Positions 1 to 5,657 of a stretch of DNA of 13,832 nt are shown here, one piece after another. Origin of the DNA: an uncultured Microbacteriaceae bacterium. Its GTDB lineage: Bacteria > Actinomycetota > Actinomycetes > Actinomycetales > Microbacteriaceae. A program made the position numbers and the translations under genes. Positions within the stretch are counted from its first letter, which is position 1. Every line of letters starts with the position of its first letter. Location: assembly GCA_946481135.1 (NCBI GenBank), contig CAMLMQ010000061.1:1-13832 (forward strand). The letters are read 5' to 3'. Below the pieces are notes generated by a model that had not been told where the DNA came from, ran no database searches, and was given only the letters and a program-made list of their open reading frames with translations.

Positions 1-1292
1 AGCCACGCGATCTCGCGCGCGACCTCGCCGCGGAAGAACACGAGGGTGTCGCCCTCGGCGTCGAGCGGCACGACGAGCAGCCCCGCGACGCCCGGCAGCA
101 GGTCGGCCAGGTCGGGGCGATCCCGCTCGAGGCATTCCGAGACGAACGGGGCCCCCGCGAGCAGCGCGAGCAGTCGATCGATGACCGGGAGCGGGGGCAC
201 CGTGCCGGTCGTGCGGGTCTCGTCGTCGAGGCGCACCGCGACGCCCGCCGCGGGCACGAGGTCGAGCACGGTTCGCGGGCCGTCGAGCAGGGCGCTCGGG
301 ATGTCGTCGGAGGCGTACAGCGGGGCGAGCAGCGCCGCGCGTCGTTCGCGCACGGCCACCGTGTGCCGCAGCCGCTCGATCTCGCCGATCGAGGTGAGCT
401 GCATCCCGATCTGGGTCGCGAGCACCTCGAGCGACCGGCGCAGCAGCACGGGCAGTCGCTTCACGGTGCGGTGGGCGCACGTGATCATGCCGACGAGTCG
501 TCCCCGCTCCACGAGCGAGAACGAGATCGTCGAGGCCTGCCCCATGGTGCGCATGTACTGCAGGTGGTAGGGCGAGACGCTGCGCAGCTCGGCGTGCGAG
601 AGGTCGAGGGTGCGCACGTCGTCGGCGTACGGCGTGCCGGGCAGCGCGACGAGGGGCAGTCCGGGGTCGGAGGTGTTGACGATCGCGCGGCATTGCTTGG
701 TGACGTACAGACGCCGCGCCTGGGGCGGGATGTCGGACGACGGGAAGTGCAGGCCGAGGTAGGGCTCCATGTCGGCGGCACGCTCGTCGGCGACGACCTC
801 GCCGTGTCCGTCGTCGTGGAAGGTGTAGATCATCACCCGGTCGAAACCGGTGAGCCGCCGCAGCGCGACCGCCGCCTCGCGGCGCAGCTCCTCGACGTTG
901 GTGATCATCGAGAGCTGCTGGATGGCGCCGACGACGCCGGTGCGCACGTACTCGACGCCCTCGATCACCGGCTCGAGCTCGACGATCGCGAGGTCGCCGA
1001 CGCGGTGCACGACGGCATCCGCGGGCGCCCCGTTCCATTCGACGCGCACCGGGTCGACCGCGTTGCCCGTGCGCGCCGCGTACTCCAGCGCGGCGTGCCC
1101 GGCGTCGGCGATCGGCCGTCCGAGCCAGACGGCGGCGTCCTCACTCGCGACGACGACCGTCGCGGTGGCTGCATCCACCCCGAGCAGGGTGCCGTGCGAC
1201 TGGATCGATCCGGGTGTGCGGATCGGCTCCTTCGCGCACTCTTCGAGTCTGCGGAGCTCGTCGGGATCTACGGCGAGTTCGGCAGGGTCCAC
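1..1292 (-). CDS. bphP: Bacteriophytochrome, N-terminal photosensory part (partial, runs off the left edge)
   Basis: Red/far-red photoreceptor that binds a linear tetrapyrrole (biliverdin). 430 codons are visible. Residues 10-110 form the N-terminal PAS domain, with the biliverdin-attachment motif EECAKEPIRTPGSIQ and candidate thioether cysteine C19. Residues 120-305 form the GAF domain. Equivalents of the Deinococcus BphP pocket residues are visible: Y156 in VMIY, D187 in the SDIP motif, Y196 in ARRLY, H243 and Y246 in SPYHLQYMRTMG, and H274 in TCAH. From about residue 320 the sequence fits the start of a PHY domain. I chose the GTG start at 1290-1292 because GGAG lies 5 nt upstream and no ATG or GTG occurs in frame for at least 100 nt further upstream; a nearby ATG is out of frame. 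The output domain (histidine kinase, GGDEF or other) lies outside the window. No heme oxygenase gene is visible. The photoreceptor identity is very secure; the output is unknown. Confidence 0.93.
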   Translation of the reverse strand, partial: MDPAELAVDPDELRRLEECAKEPIRTPGSIQSHGTLLGVDAATATVVVASEDAAVWLGRPIADAGHAALEYAARTGNAVDPVRVEWNGAPADAVVHRVGDLAIVELEPVIEGVEYVRTGVVGAIQQLSMITNVEELRREAAVALRRLTGFDRVMIYTFHDDGHGEVVADERAADMEPYLGLHFPSSDIPPQARRLYVTKQCRAIVNTSDPGLPLVALPGTPYADDVRTLDLSHAELRSVSPYHLQYMRTMGQASTISFSLVERGRLVGMITCAHRTVKRLPVLLRRSLEVLATQIGMQLTSIGEIERLRHTVAVRERRAALLAPLYASDDIPSALLDGPRTVLDLVPAAGVAVRLDDETRTTGTVPPLPVIDRLLALLAGAPFVSECLERDRPDLADLLPGVAGLLVVPLDAEGDTLVFFRGEVAREIAW

Positions 1293-1362
1293 ATCGGCTC
1301 CGTCCAGCCGGCCGGGGTCGAGAAGACCGGATGAAGTGAACGGTAACCGGCGACGCTGGCAC

Positions 1363-1368
1363 AAGATA
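1363..1368 (-). promoter_or_regulatory. Candidate -10 element for the phytochrome gene
   Basis: The minus strand reads TATCTT here, about 70 nt upstream of the chosen GTG start. No good -35 sits 16-18 nt upstream; a TTGACA on the same strand at 1420-1415 is too far away (46 nt). Weak candidate, by motif only. Confidence 0.3.
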
Positions 1369-1386
1369 AATCGGACTCACCAAACG

Positions 1387-1428
1387 GGGAGGGGGTTGAC
1401 TTTTCCCCACCCGGTGTCAAGCCCTCCC
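1387..1428. repeat. Imperfect inverted repeat with TTGAC arms, possible operator
   Basis: The left arm reads GGGAGGG-GG-TTGAC (1387-1400). The right arm reads GTCAA-G-CCCTCCC (1416-1428), the reverse complement apart from one base in the short linker and one extra base in the left arm. The 15-nt centre is 1401-1415. Each arm carries a TTGAC sequence on opposite strands. It lies about 95-135 nt upstream of the phytochrome start and could be a regulator binding site or an RNA hairpin. Function is inferred from symmetry only. Confidence 0.4.
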
Positions 1429-1448
1429 TGTCGCACCGTTCGCCTGCC

Positions 1449-1454
1449 TAGGCT
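1449..1454 (+). promoter_or_regulatory. TAGGCT -10-like hexamer facing right
   Basis: The same hexamer occurs just upstream of the TetR gene (2289-2294) and serA (3979-3984), which suggests a common -10 form in this genome. Here it has no clear -35 and no start codon follows closely, so it would drive a transcript with a leader of over 200 nt or a non-coding RNA. It may also be chance. Confidence 0.25.
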
Positions 1455-1573
1455 GCTCTCACCGCGATCGGTCGCTCGTCCCCCGACGACGACCGGTGGG
1501 TCGGGTGGTTCCCGGCTCGGGGCGGGATCTCGGTATCCCCCTGATCCGCCGGCCCCGCCCCCGCGACCGGAGG

Positions 1574-1592
1574 GGTCACGGTTCGGTCACGG
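1574..1592 (+). repeat. Direct repeat GGTCACGG x2, 11-bp period
   Basis: GGTCACGG occurs at 1574-1581 and again at 1585-1592, one helical turn apart. It ends 24 bp before the -35 of the promoter candidate at 1617-1646. That placement suits an activator binding to tandem half-sites. No cognate regulator can be named. Confidence 0.35.
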
Positions 1593-1616
1593 CCGCACCG
1601 CGACACGCCCGGGATG

Positions 1617-1646
1617 TTGCGTCGGTCGTCGCGCCGCCGCTAAGTT
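1617..1646 (+). promoter_or_regulatory. Promoter candidate for the small ORF and downstream gene
   Basis: TTGCGT (1617-1622), an 18-nt spacer, then TAAGTT (1641-1646). This predicts transcription starting near 1653 and a leader of about 46 nt before the small ORF at 1699. It is the best sigma-70-like match in this intergenic region, but it is not close to consensus at -10. Confidence 0.4.
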
Positions 1647-1698
1647 GTCGTGCGCGCACTCGCGCGAACCGCCGATTGATGAAAGGAGGCCGGCCGAC

Positions 1699-1776
1699 AT
1701 GATTTCCGCAACGCTCACCCCGTGCGCACGTCGCACCGCCGGCTTCGTCGGCGTCCTCACCGGCCGACTCGGCTGA
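1699..1776 (+). CDS. Small ORF, 25 aa, possible leader peptide
   Basis: A 25-codon frame starts with ATG and ends with TGA. Its ribosome binding site is close to ideal: AAAGGAGG at 1682-1689, 9 nt before the ATG, which is the main reason to believe it is translated. The peptide begins MISATLTPCARRTAG and has one cysteine and three arginines. It is not clearly enriched in any one amino acid, so it does not look like a classic amino-acid biosynthesis attenuator peptide. It follows the promoter candidate at 1617-1646 and precedes the structured spacer 1825-1909 and the 88-aa gene at 1953. It could be a leader peptide, a free small protein, or a chance frame behind a real Shine-Dalgarno sequence. 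I recognise no family. Confidence 0.5.
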   Translation: MISATLTPCARRTAGFVGVLTGRLG

Positions 1777-1824
1777 CGGCTCCCCGCCGCCGCCGAATCA
1801 CGGTGGCGACGCTGAGGAAGCTCT

Positions 1825-1909
1825 GATCCCGGCCCGAGGGCCTCGGGATCGTCGTCCCGTCACGACTCGGCGCCTCGATCCGAGGCCTGCCGTGGTCGAT
1901 CCCTCGACC
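1825..1909 (+). promoter_or_regulatory. Structured leader with mutually exclusive hairpins (attenuator-like)
   Basis: Three stems can be drawn. Hairpin 1 is 1825-1850, with outer arms GATCCCG and CGGGATC plus an inner GC stem. Hairpin 2 is 1872-1886 (GCCTCG-ATC-CGAGGC). Hairpin 3 is 1894-1909 (GGTCGA-TCCC-TCGACC). Bases 1839-1851 can instead pair with 1876-1887, giving 12 bp with one bulged G, which would disrupt hairpins 1 and 2 together. This sits between the small ORF and the 88-aa gene. No U-tract follows any stem. The sequence is very GC-rich, so chance pairing must be excluded. Confidence 0.35.
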
Positions 1910-1952
1910 GCCGCCACGAGCGGCACCGACTCGCTCCCGTGAGGAACACCCC

Positions 1953-2219
1953 ATGTCCACGACCCTGCCCACCCATCCGCCTCAACCCCGTGCCGAGTAC
2001 CGGCCGGCTGAGCTGACGCTGCCGCGTCCCGCGTCGCGGCGACCGTCGGCGCTCGACCGGCTCGCGCTGCGCGCGGGGCTGCTGCTGATCACCTATGGCC
2101 GTCGCCGCCACGCGCTGCACCGCGACGAGCTGGCGCGCCGCGCGCGGTCCGACCGCGAACGCGCCGCGCGCGAGTTCACGTGGATGCGCGCCGCGTCGCT
2201 GCTGCTTCCGCCGCGATGA
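1953..2219 (+). CDS. Hypothetical protein, 88 aa, arginine-rich
   Basis: Not assigned to a named family. The N-terminal third is proline-rich and polar. Residues 34-54 hold a short apolar run (LDRLALRAGLLLITYGRRR) followed by a basic, charged stretch with several Arg and Glu residues, and a short apolar C-terminus. The apolar run is too short and too flanked by charge to be a clear membrane span; an amphipathic helix is more likely. Small proteins of this layout are, to my knowledge, common in Microbacteriaceae. The start is supported by GAGGAA 7 nt upstream of the ATG. A strong hairpin terminator follows directly (2235-2267), so the gene ends its transcription unit. The leader upstream may regulate it. 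Function unknown. Confidence 0.75.
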   Translation: MSTTLPTHPPQPRAEYRPAELTLPRPASRRPSALDRLALRAGLLLITYGRRRHALHRDELARRARSDRERAAREFTWMRAASLLLPPR

Positions 2220-2234
2220 GCGGCGGAACGACCC

Positions 2235-2267
2235 GATGCCCCGGGACCTCCGCGGTCCCGGGGCATC
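2235..2267 (+). terminator. Hairpin terminator, 14-bp perfect stem
   Basis: GATGCCCCGGGACC (2235-2248), a 5-nt TCCGC loop, and the exact reverse complement (2254-2267). It starts 15 bp after the stop of the 88-aa gene. There is no U-tract, as is usual for actinobacterial hairpin terminators. Confidence 0.75.
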
Positions 2268-2288
2268 GGCGTCTTCCGGCAGTCGGCT

Positions 2289-2294
2289 TAGGCT
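2289..2294 (+). promoter_or_regulatory. -10 element TAGGCT for a leaderless tetR transcript
   Basis: TAGGCT ends 7 nt before the ATG at 2302, so transcription would begin at or next to the start codon. There is no Shine-Dalgarno sequence before this ATG, which fits a leaderless mRNA. The -35 is not recognisable. Confidence 0.45.
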
Positions 2295-2301
2295 GACGAC
2301 C

Positions 2302-2838
2302 ATGACCGGTCGGCCGTATTCCAAAGTGGCGATCCGGGATGCCGCGGTGCGGCTATTCGCGGAGCAGGGCTACGCCGCCACCTCGGTGCGCGACATCGCC
2401 GGCCGGGCCGGTGTCGACGCCGCCCTCGTCATCCGGCACTTCGGGTCGAAGGAGGCGCTCTTCCTCGACACGATGCGGCTCGAGTTCGACGATCTGCCGC
2501 TCGACGGCCCCCTCGAGGGTCTCGGCGAACGCCTCATCCGTTCGCTCCTCGACGCCGACGATCACGTGCGCGGCGTCTACCTGGCGCTGCTGCGCGCGAG
2601 CGACGCGGGCGGGATCTCCTCCTCGCTGCGCACCGCCCACGAGGAGGGCTTCGTGGCCCCCCTCGCGGCGCGGCTCCCCGGTGACGACGCGACGCTGCGC
2701 GCCCGCCTCGTCGCGTCGGTCGTCGGCGGACTCTTCTACGCGCTCTGGGTCGTCGGCGACGACGAGCTGCTCGCGCTCCCCCACGACGACCTCGCCCGCC
2801 GCTACGGCGCGCTGCTGCAGTCCGTGATCACCCCGTAG
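2302..2838 (+). CDS. TetR/AcrR family transcriptional regulator
   Basis: A 178-aa DNA-binding repressor of the TetR type. Residues 5-55 hold the family helix-turn-helix: the YSKVAIRDAAVRLFAEQGY helix, the TSVRDIAGRAGV recognition region, then the HFGSKEALF signature. Residues 60-178 form the ligand and dimer domain, of a type often seen in actinobacterial regulators; the ligand cannot be predicted. I chose the ATG at 2302 because the HTH begins directly after it and a TAGGCT element sits 7 nt upstream. The frame extends upstream to an ATG at 2095, but that extension overlaps the 88-aa gene and runs through the terminator. The 3' end overlaps the convergent HxlR gene by 11 bp. No obvious target gene lies next to it in the same direction. 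Confidence 0.9.
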   Translation: MTGRPYSKVAIRDAAVRLFAEQGYAATSVRDIAGRAGVDAALVIRHFGSKEALFLDTMRLEFDDLPLDGPLEGLGERLIRSLLDADDHVRGVYLALLRASDAGGISSSLRTAHEEGFVAPLAARLPGDDATLRARLVASVVGGLFYALWVVGDDELLALPHDDLARRYGALLQSVITP

Positions 2839-3199
2839 CGCGCGCGTCGGCCTCGCGTCGGTGCGCCGCCACGGCATCCATGTTCTCGACCGCCCAGGTC
2901 TCGAGCGCGCGGAGCGGCTCCTGCAGTGACCGCCCGAGCGGGGTGAGCTCGTACTCCACCCGGGGCGGCACCTCGGGGTAGACGGTCCGCGTGACGAACC
3001 CGTCTCTCTCGAGCGACCGGAGCGTCTGCGTGAGCATCTTCTGCGAGATGCCGCCGACGCGTGCGGCGAGGGCCCCGAATCGCTGCGGACCGGGGTCGAG
3101 GGCCCCGACGAGCAGCACCGTCCACCGGTCGCCGATGCGGTCGAGCAGGCGTCGGCTCGGGCAGTCGAGCCGATACGGGTCCCAGGGGATGACACTCAC
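2828..3199 (-). CDS. HxlR family (MarR-like) transcriptional regulator
   Basis: A 123-aa winged-helix regulator. The HxlR layout is complete: an N-terminal cysteine (C13 in LDCPSRRLLDRIGDRW), the GDRWTVLLVGAL helix, the recognition segment GISQKMLTQTLRSLERDGF, the wing (VPPRVEYELTPLGRSL) and a C-terminal dimer helix. In characterised members such as YodB and HypR the N-terminal cysteine senses quinones, aldehydes or disulfide stress; this is family knowledge, not shown here. The start is GTG at 3197-3199, supported by AAGGA 8 nt upstream. It is divergent from the NAD(P)-binding oxidoreductase at 3296, the usual arrangement for an HxlR protein and its target. Its 3' end overlaps tetR by 11 bp. 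Confidence 0.92.
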   Translation of the reverse strand: MSVIPWDPYRLDCPSRRLLDRIGDRWTVLLVGALDPGPQRFGALAARVGGISQKMLTQTLRSLERDGFVTRTVYPEVPPRVEYELTPLGRSLQEPLRALETWAVENMDAVAAHRREADARATG

Positions 3200-3255
3200 C
3201 GTGACGTTCCTTCCTCACCGCGAGGTGCGTACTTCCGCGGCGTGCCGACCTGACG

Positions 3256-3274
3256 TACGGTAGCCCGGTTACCG
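3256..3274. promoter_or_regulatory. Candidate promoter and HxlR operator upstream of the oxidoreductase
   Basis: TACGGT at 3256-3261 fits a TAnnnT -10. It overlaps an inverted repeat CGGTA-N7-TACCG (3258-3274) that would cover the predicted transcription start. A second symmetry, CGTAC (3228-3232) with GTACG (3255-3259), lies just upstream. The position between hxlR and its divergent partner makes an HxlR binding site likely, but the site is inferred from symmetry only. Confidence 0.4.
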
Positions 3275-3295
3275 AAAGAGAGTAAAGGAGTCTCC

Positions 3296-3946
3296 ATGGC
3301 ACGCATCACGGTTCTGGGCGGCACGGGCTACGCGGGAGCGGCGGTCGTCGCCGAGGCGGCGAAGCGCGGGCACGACGTGACGGCGGTCAGCCGCACCGCG
3401 CCCGCGGCGCCCGTCGACGGCGTCGAGTACGTCACCGGATCGGCGCTCGACGCCGCCGTGCTCGACGACGTGACCGCGGGCCGGGATGCCGTGGTCGTCG
3501 CGCTCGCCCCGCGGGGCGACATGGTCGGCAAGCAGGAGGGCGTCGTCGAGGACCTCATCCGTCGCCTCACCGGCACCGCGACGCGCCTCGGCTACATCGG
3601 CGGCGCGTCGTCGCTGCAGGTCACCGAGGGCGGACCGACGCTCTGGGACCTGTCGCACGACCAGCTTCCGGCGCAGGTGAAGCCCGAGATCGAGACCGGA
3701 ATCACGGCGCTGCGTCTGCTGCAGGAGAGCCCGGCCGAGCTCGACTGGTTCTACGTGAGCCCGCCGCAGGACTTCGGCGCCTGGCTCGGCACCGCCCCCA
3801 AGGGCTCCTACGAACTCGGGGGCGACGTGCTGCTGCGGGATGCCGACGGCACCTCGACGATCGCGGCCGCCGACCTCGCGCTCGCGATCGTCGACGAGGT
3901 CGAGACTCCGCGCCACCACCGGGCGCGTTTCACCGCCATCCACTGA
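3296..3946 (+). CDS. NAD(P)H-binding oxidoreductase (atypical SDR, YwnB/NmrA-like)
   Basis: A 216-aa Rossmann-fold protein. The N-terminal nucleotide-binding motif is VLGGTGYAG (GxxGxxG at G8, G11, G14), followed by a beta strand ending in VSR that suggests a preference for NADP. The body matches the short atypical SDRs of the NAD(P)H-binding family: a YIGGASSL segment, a DWFYVSPP segment, and a C-terminal AAADLALAIVDEVE helix. No Tyr-x-x-x-Lys catalytic pair is evident, as is usual in this group. The substrate is unknown; relatives act as quinone or flavin reductases or as redox sensors. The start is supported by AAAGGAG 5 nt upstream of the ATG. Expression is probably controlled by the divergent HxlR regulator. 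A hairpin follows at 3968-3997. Confidence 0.88.
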   Translation: MARITVLGGTGYAGAAVVAEAAKRGHDVTAVSRTAPAAPVDGVEYVTGSALDAAVLDDVTAGRDAVVVALAPRGDMVGKQEGVVEDLIRRLTGTATRLGYIGGASSLQVTEGGPTLWDLSHDQLPAQVKPEIETGITALRLLQESPAELDWFYVSPPQDFGAWLGTAPKGSYELGGDVLLRDADGTSTIAAADLALAIVDEVETPRHHRARFTAIH

Positions 3947-3967
3947 CGACCGCGTCCAGGCGGGCAC

Positions 3968-3997
3968 CGCGCCCCCGGTAGGCTCGCCGGGGGCGCG
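3968..3997 (+). terminator. Hairpin with 11-bp perfect stem between the oxidoreductase and serA
   Basis: CGCGCCCCCGG (3968-3978) pairs exactly with CCGGGGGCGCG (3987-3997) around an 8-nt loop. It begins 21 bp after the oxidoreductase stop, so it probably ends that transcript. It also overlaps the likely serA promoter: its loop contains TAGGCT. Confidence 0.6.
3979..3984 (+). promoter_or_regulatory. Candidate serA -10 element TAGGCT
   Basis: Identical to the hexamer upstream of tetR. It predicts a start near 3991 and a leader of about 34 nt that carries the GGAAGG ribosome binding site. It lies in the loop of the hairpin at 3968-3997. No clear -35. Confidence 0.4.
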
Positions 3998-4024
3998 AGA
4001 CCGGGCGCGCCGGAAGGAATGCGC

Positions 4025-5617
4025 GTGTCCAAGCCGATCGTCCTCATCGCCGAAGAACTCTCCCCCGCGACGGTCGAGGCGCTCGGACCGGACTTCGACA
4101 TCCGGAAGGTCGACGGCACCGACCGCCCCGCGCTCCTCGCCGCCCTCGCCGACGCGCATGCCGTGCTCATCCGGTCGGCGACGCAGGTCGACGCCGAAGC
4201 GATCGCCGCGGCCCCCGCGCTCAAGGTGATCGCCCGCGCGGGTGTCGGGCTCGACAACGTCGACATCGCCGCCGCCACGAGCGCGGGCGTCATGGTCGTC
4301 AACGCCCCGACGTCGAACGTCATCTCGGCCGCCGAATTGACGATCGGCCACATCCTCTCCCTCGCCCGGCACATCCCCGCCGCGCACGCGTCGCTCGCCG
4401 CGGGCGAGTGGAAGCGCTCGAAGTTCACCGGGGTCGAGCTCTACGAGAAGCGCGTCGGCATCATCGGCCTGGGGCGCATCGGCGCCCTCATCGCCGCCCG
4501 GTTGCAGGCGTTCGGGGTCGACATCGTCGCCTACGACCCCTACATCACCGAGGCCCGGGCGCAGCAGCTCGGGGCGACGCTGCTGAGCCTCGACGAGTTG
4601 CTCGCGACGAGCGACTTCGTCACCATCCACATGCCGAAGACGCCCGAGACGACCGGCCTCATCGGCGCCGCGCAGCTCAAGGCGATGAAGAAGACCGCGT
4701 ACGTGATCAACGTCGCGCGCGGCGGCCTGATCGACGAGGCCGCCCTCGCCGCGGCGCTGCGCTCGGGCGAGATCGCCGGCGCCGGCCTCGACGTGTTCAC
4801 GTCCGAGCCCCCCACCGACGACCTGCTCACCTCCGCCCCGAACGTCGTCGTCACCCCGCACCTCGGGGCGTCGACCGACGAGGCGCAGGAGAAGGCCGGC
4901 GTCTCGGTGGCACGCAGCGTGCGGCTCGCGCTCGAAGGCGAGCTCGTGCCGGATGCCGTCAACGTCGCCGGTGGCGCGATCGACCCGGCGGTGCGGCCCG
5001 GCATCCCGCTCATGGAGCACCTCGGGCAGCTCTTCGCGGGTCTCGCCGACTCCCCCCTCACGACGATCGACGTCGAGGTGCGCGGCGAGATCGCCGAGCT
5101 CGAGGTGGGCGTGCTGCGGCTCGCCGCCCTCAAGGGCGTCTTCTCCCGCGCCGTCACCGAGACGGTGTCGTACGTCAACGCGCCGCTTCTCGCCGAGCAG
5201 CGCGGCATCACGGTGCGACTCACGACCGACCCGGTCGCCGAGGACTACCGCAACGTGCTCACGATCAAGGGCACGACGACCGACGGCGGCACCCTCTCGG
5301 TGTCGGGCACCCTCGCGGGCACGAAGCAGGCCGAGAAGATCACCGAGATCAACGGCTACGACATCGAGGTGCCCGTCGGCCGGCACCTCGTCGTCATGGA
5401 GTACACCGACCGCCCCGGCATCGTCGCGATCTACTCGAAAGCGCTCGGCGACGCGAACATCAACATCGCGGGCATGCAGATGGCCCGCCGCGGTCGTGGA
5501 GCGGATCAGCTGAGCGTGCTGACGCTCGACTCGGCCGTTCCCGACGAGCTGCTCGCGGGCATCCAGAAGGATGTCGACGCCTCGGTGCTGCGCCAGGTGG
5601 AGATCGTCGACCTGTAG
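4025..5617 (+). CDS. serA: D-3-phosphoglycerate dehydrogenase, ACT-domain type
   Basis: Catalyses the NAD-dependent oxidation of 3-phosphoglycerate to 3-phosphohydroxypyruvate, the first step of serine synthesis, in the cytoplasm. At 530 aa it matches the long type-1 form known from Mycobacterium. Domains in order: substrate-binding (about 1-98 and 290-318), NAD-binding (about 99-289, with GLGRIG at 148-153), the intervening ASB regulatory domain (about 320-450), and a C-terminal ACT domain (about 455-530, YTDRPGIVAIYSKALGDANI) that binds serine for feedback control. Catalytic residues visible: R232 (NVARGG), E261 (SEPP) and H279 (TPHLGAST). I prefer the GTG at 4025 because GGAAGG lies 7 nt upstream; the ATG at 4019 is only 1 nt from it. 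Monocistronic: a hairpin precedes it and the next gene is convergent. Confidence 0.96.
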   Translation: MSKPIVLIAEELSPATVEALGPDFDIRKVDGTDRPALLAALADAHAVLIRSATQVDAEAIAAAPALKVIARAGVGLDNVDIAAATSAGVMVVNAPTSNVISAAELTIGHILSLARHIPAAHASLAAGEWKRSKFTGVELYEKRVGIIGLGRIGALIAARLQAFGVDIVAYDPYITEARAQQLGATLLSLDELLATSDFVTIHMPKTPETTGLIGAAQLKAMKKTAYVINVARGGLIDEAALAAALRSGEIAGAGLDVFTSEPPTDDLLTSAPNVVVTPHLGASTDEAQEKAGVSVARSVRLALEGELVPDAVNVAGGAIDPAVRPGIPLMEHLGQLFAGLADSPLTTIDVEVRGEIAELEVGVLRLAALKGVFSRAVTETVSYVNAPLLAEQRGITVRLTTDPVAEDYRNVLTIKGTTTDGGTLSVSGTLAGTKQAEKITEINGYDIEVPVGRHLVVMEYTDRPGIVAIYSKALGDANINIAGMQMARRGRGADQLSVLTLDSAVPDELLAGIQKDVDASVLRQVEIVDL

Positions 5618-5627
5618 GCGCGCCGTG

Positions 5628-5650
5628 CCGTCGCGGGAGCGGAACGACGG
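5628..5650. terminator. Weak hairpin between convergent serA and GH3 genes
   Basis: CCGTCG (5628-5633) and CGACGG (5645-5650) form a 6-bp stem around an 11-nt loop. It is the only symmetry in the 40-bp gap between the two convergent stop codons, so it may serve both directions. Too weak to be sure. Confidence 0.3.
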
Positions 5651-5657
5651 GATCCGG

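Larger units (their letters stand above)
1293..1698. other. Gene-poor intergenic region between the divergent phytochrome gene and a small ORF
   Basis: This 406-bp stretch has no coding region I can support on either strand. It holds an imperfect inverted repeat with TTGAC arms (1387-1428), a TAGGCT hexamer facing right (1449-1454), a tandem GGTCACGG direct repeat (1574-1592) and a TTGCGT-18-TAAGTT promoter candidate (1617-1646). The stretch 1460-1570 is very GC-rich and shows nothing I recognise. Confidence 0.6.

Noticed and set aside
1292..1294. ATG next to the phytochrome start
   Set aside because: It is out of frame with the phytochrome reading frame; the overlapping GTG is in frame.
363..1334. 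Long plus-strand open frame opposite the phytochrome
   Set aside because: It is rich in Arg, Asp and Gly with no recognisable motif, while the opposite strand encodes an unmistakable phytochrome.
1415..1420. TTGACA as the phytochrome -35
   Set aside because: No -10 at 16-19 nt; the nearest TATCTT is 46 nt away.
2095..2301. Upstream in-frame ATG for tetR
   Set aside because: The extension overlaps the 88-aa gene, passes through its terminator and adds Arg/Ala-rich sequence unlike TetR N-termini.
4019..4024. ATG at 4019 as the serA start
   Set aside because: It lies 1 nt from the GGAAGG ribosome site; the GTG at 4025 has proper 7-nt spacing and gives the usual N-terminus. The difference is two residues.
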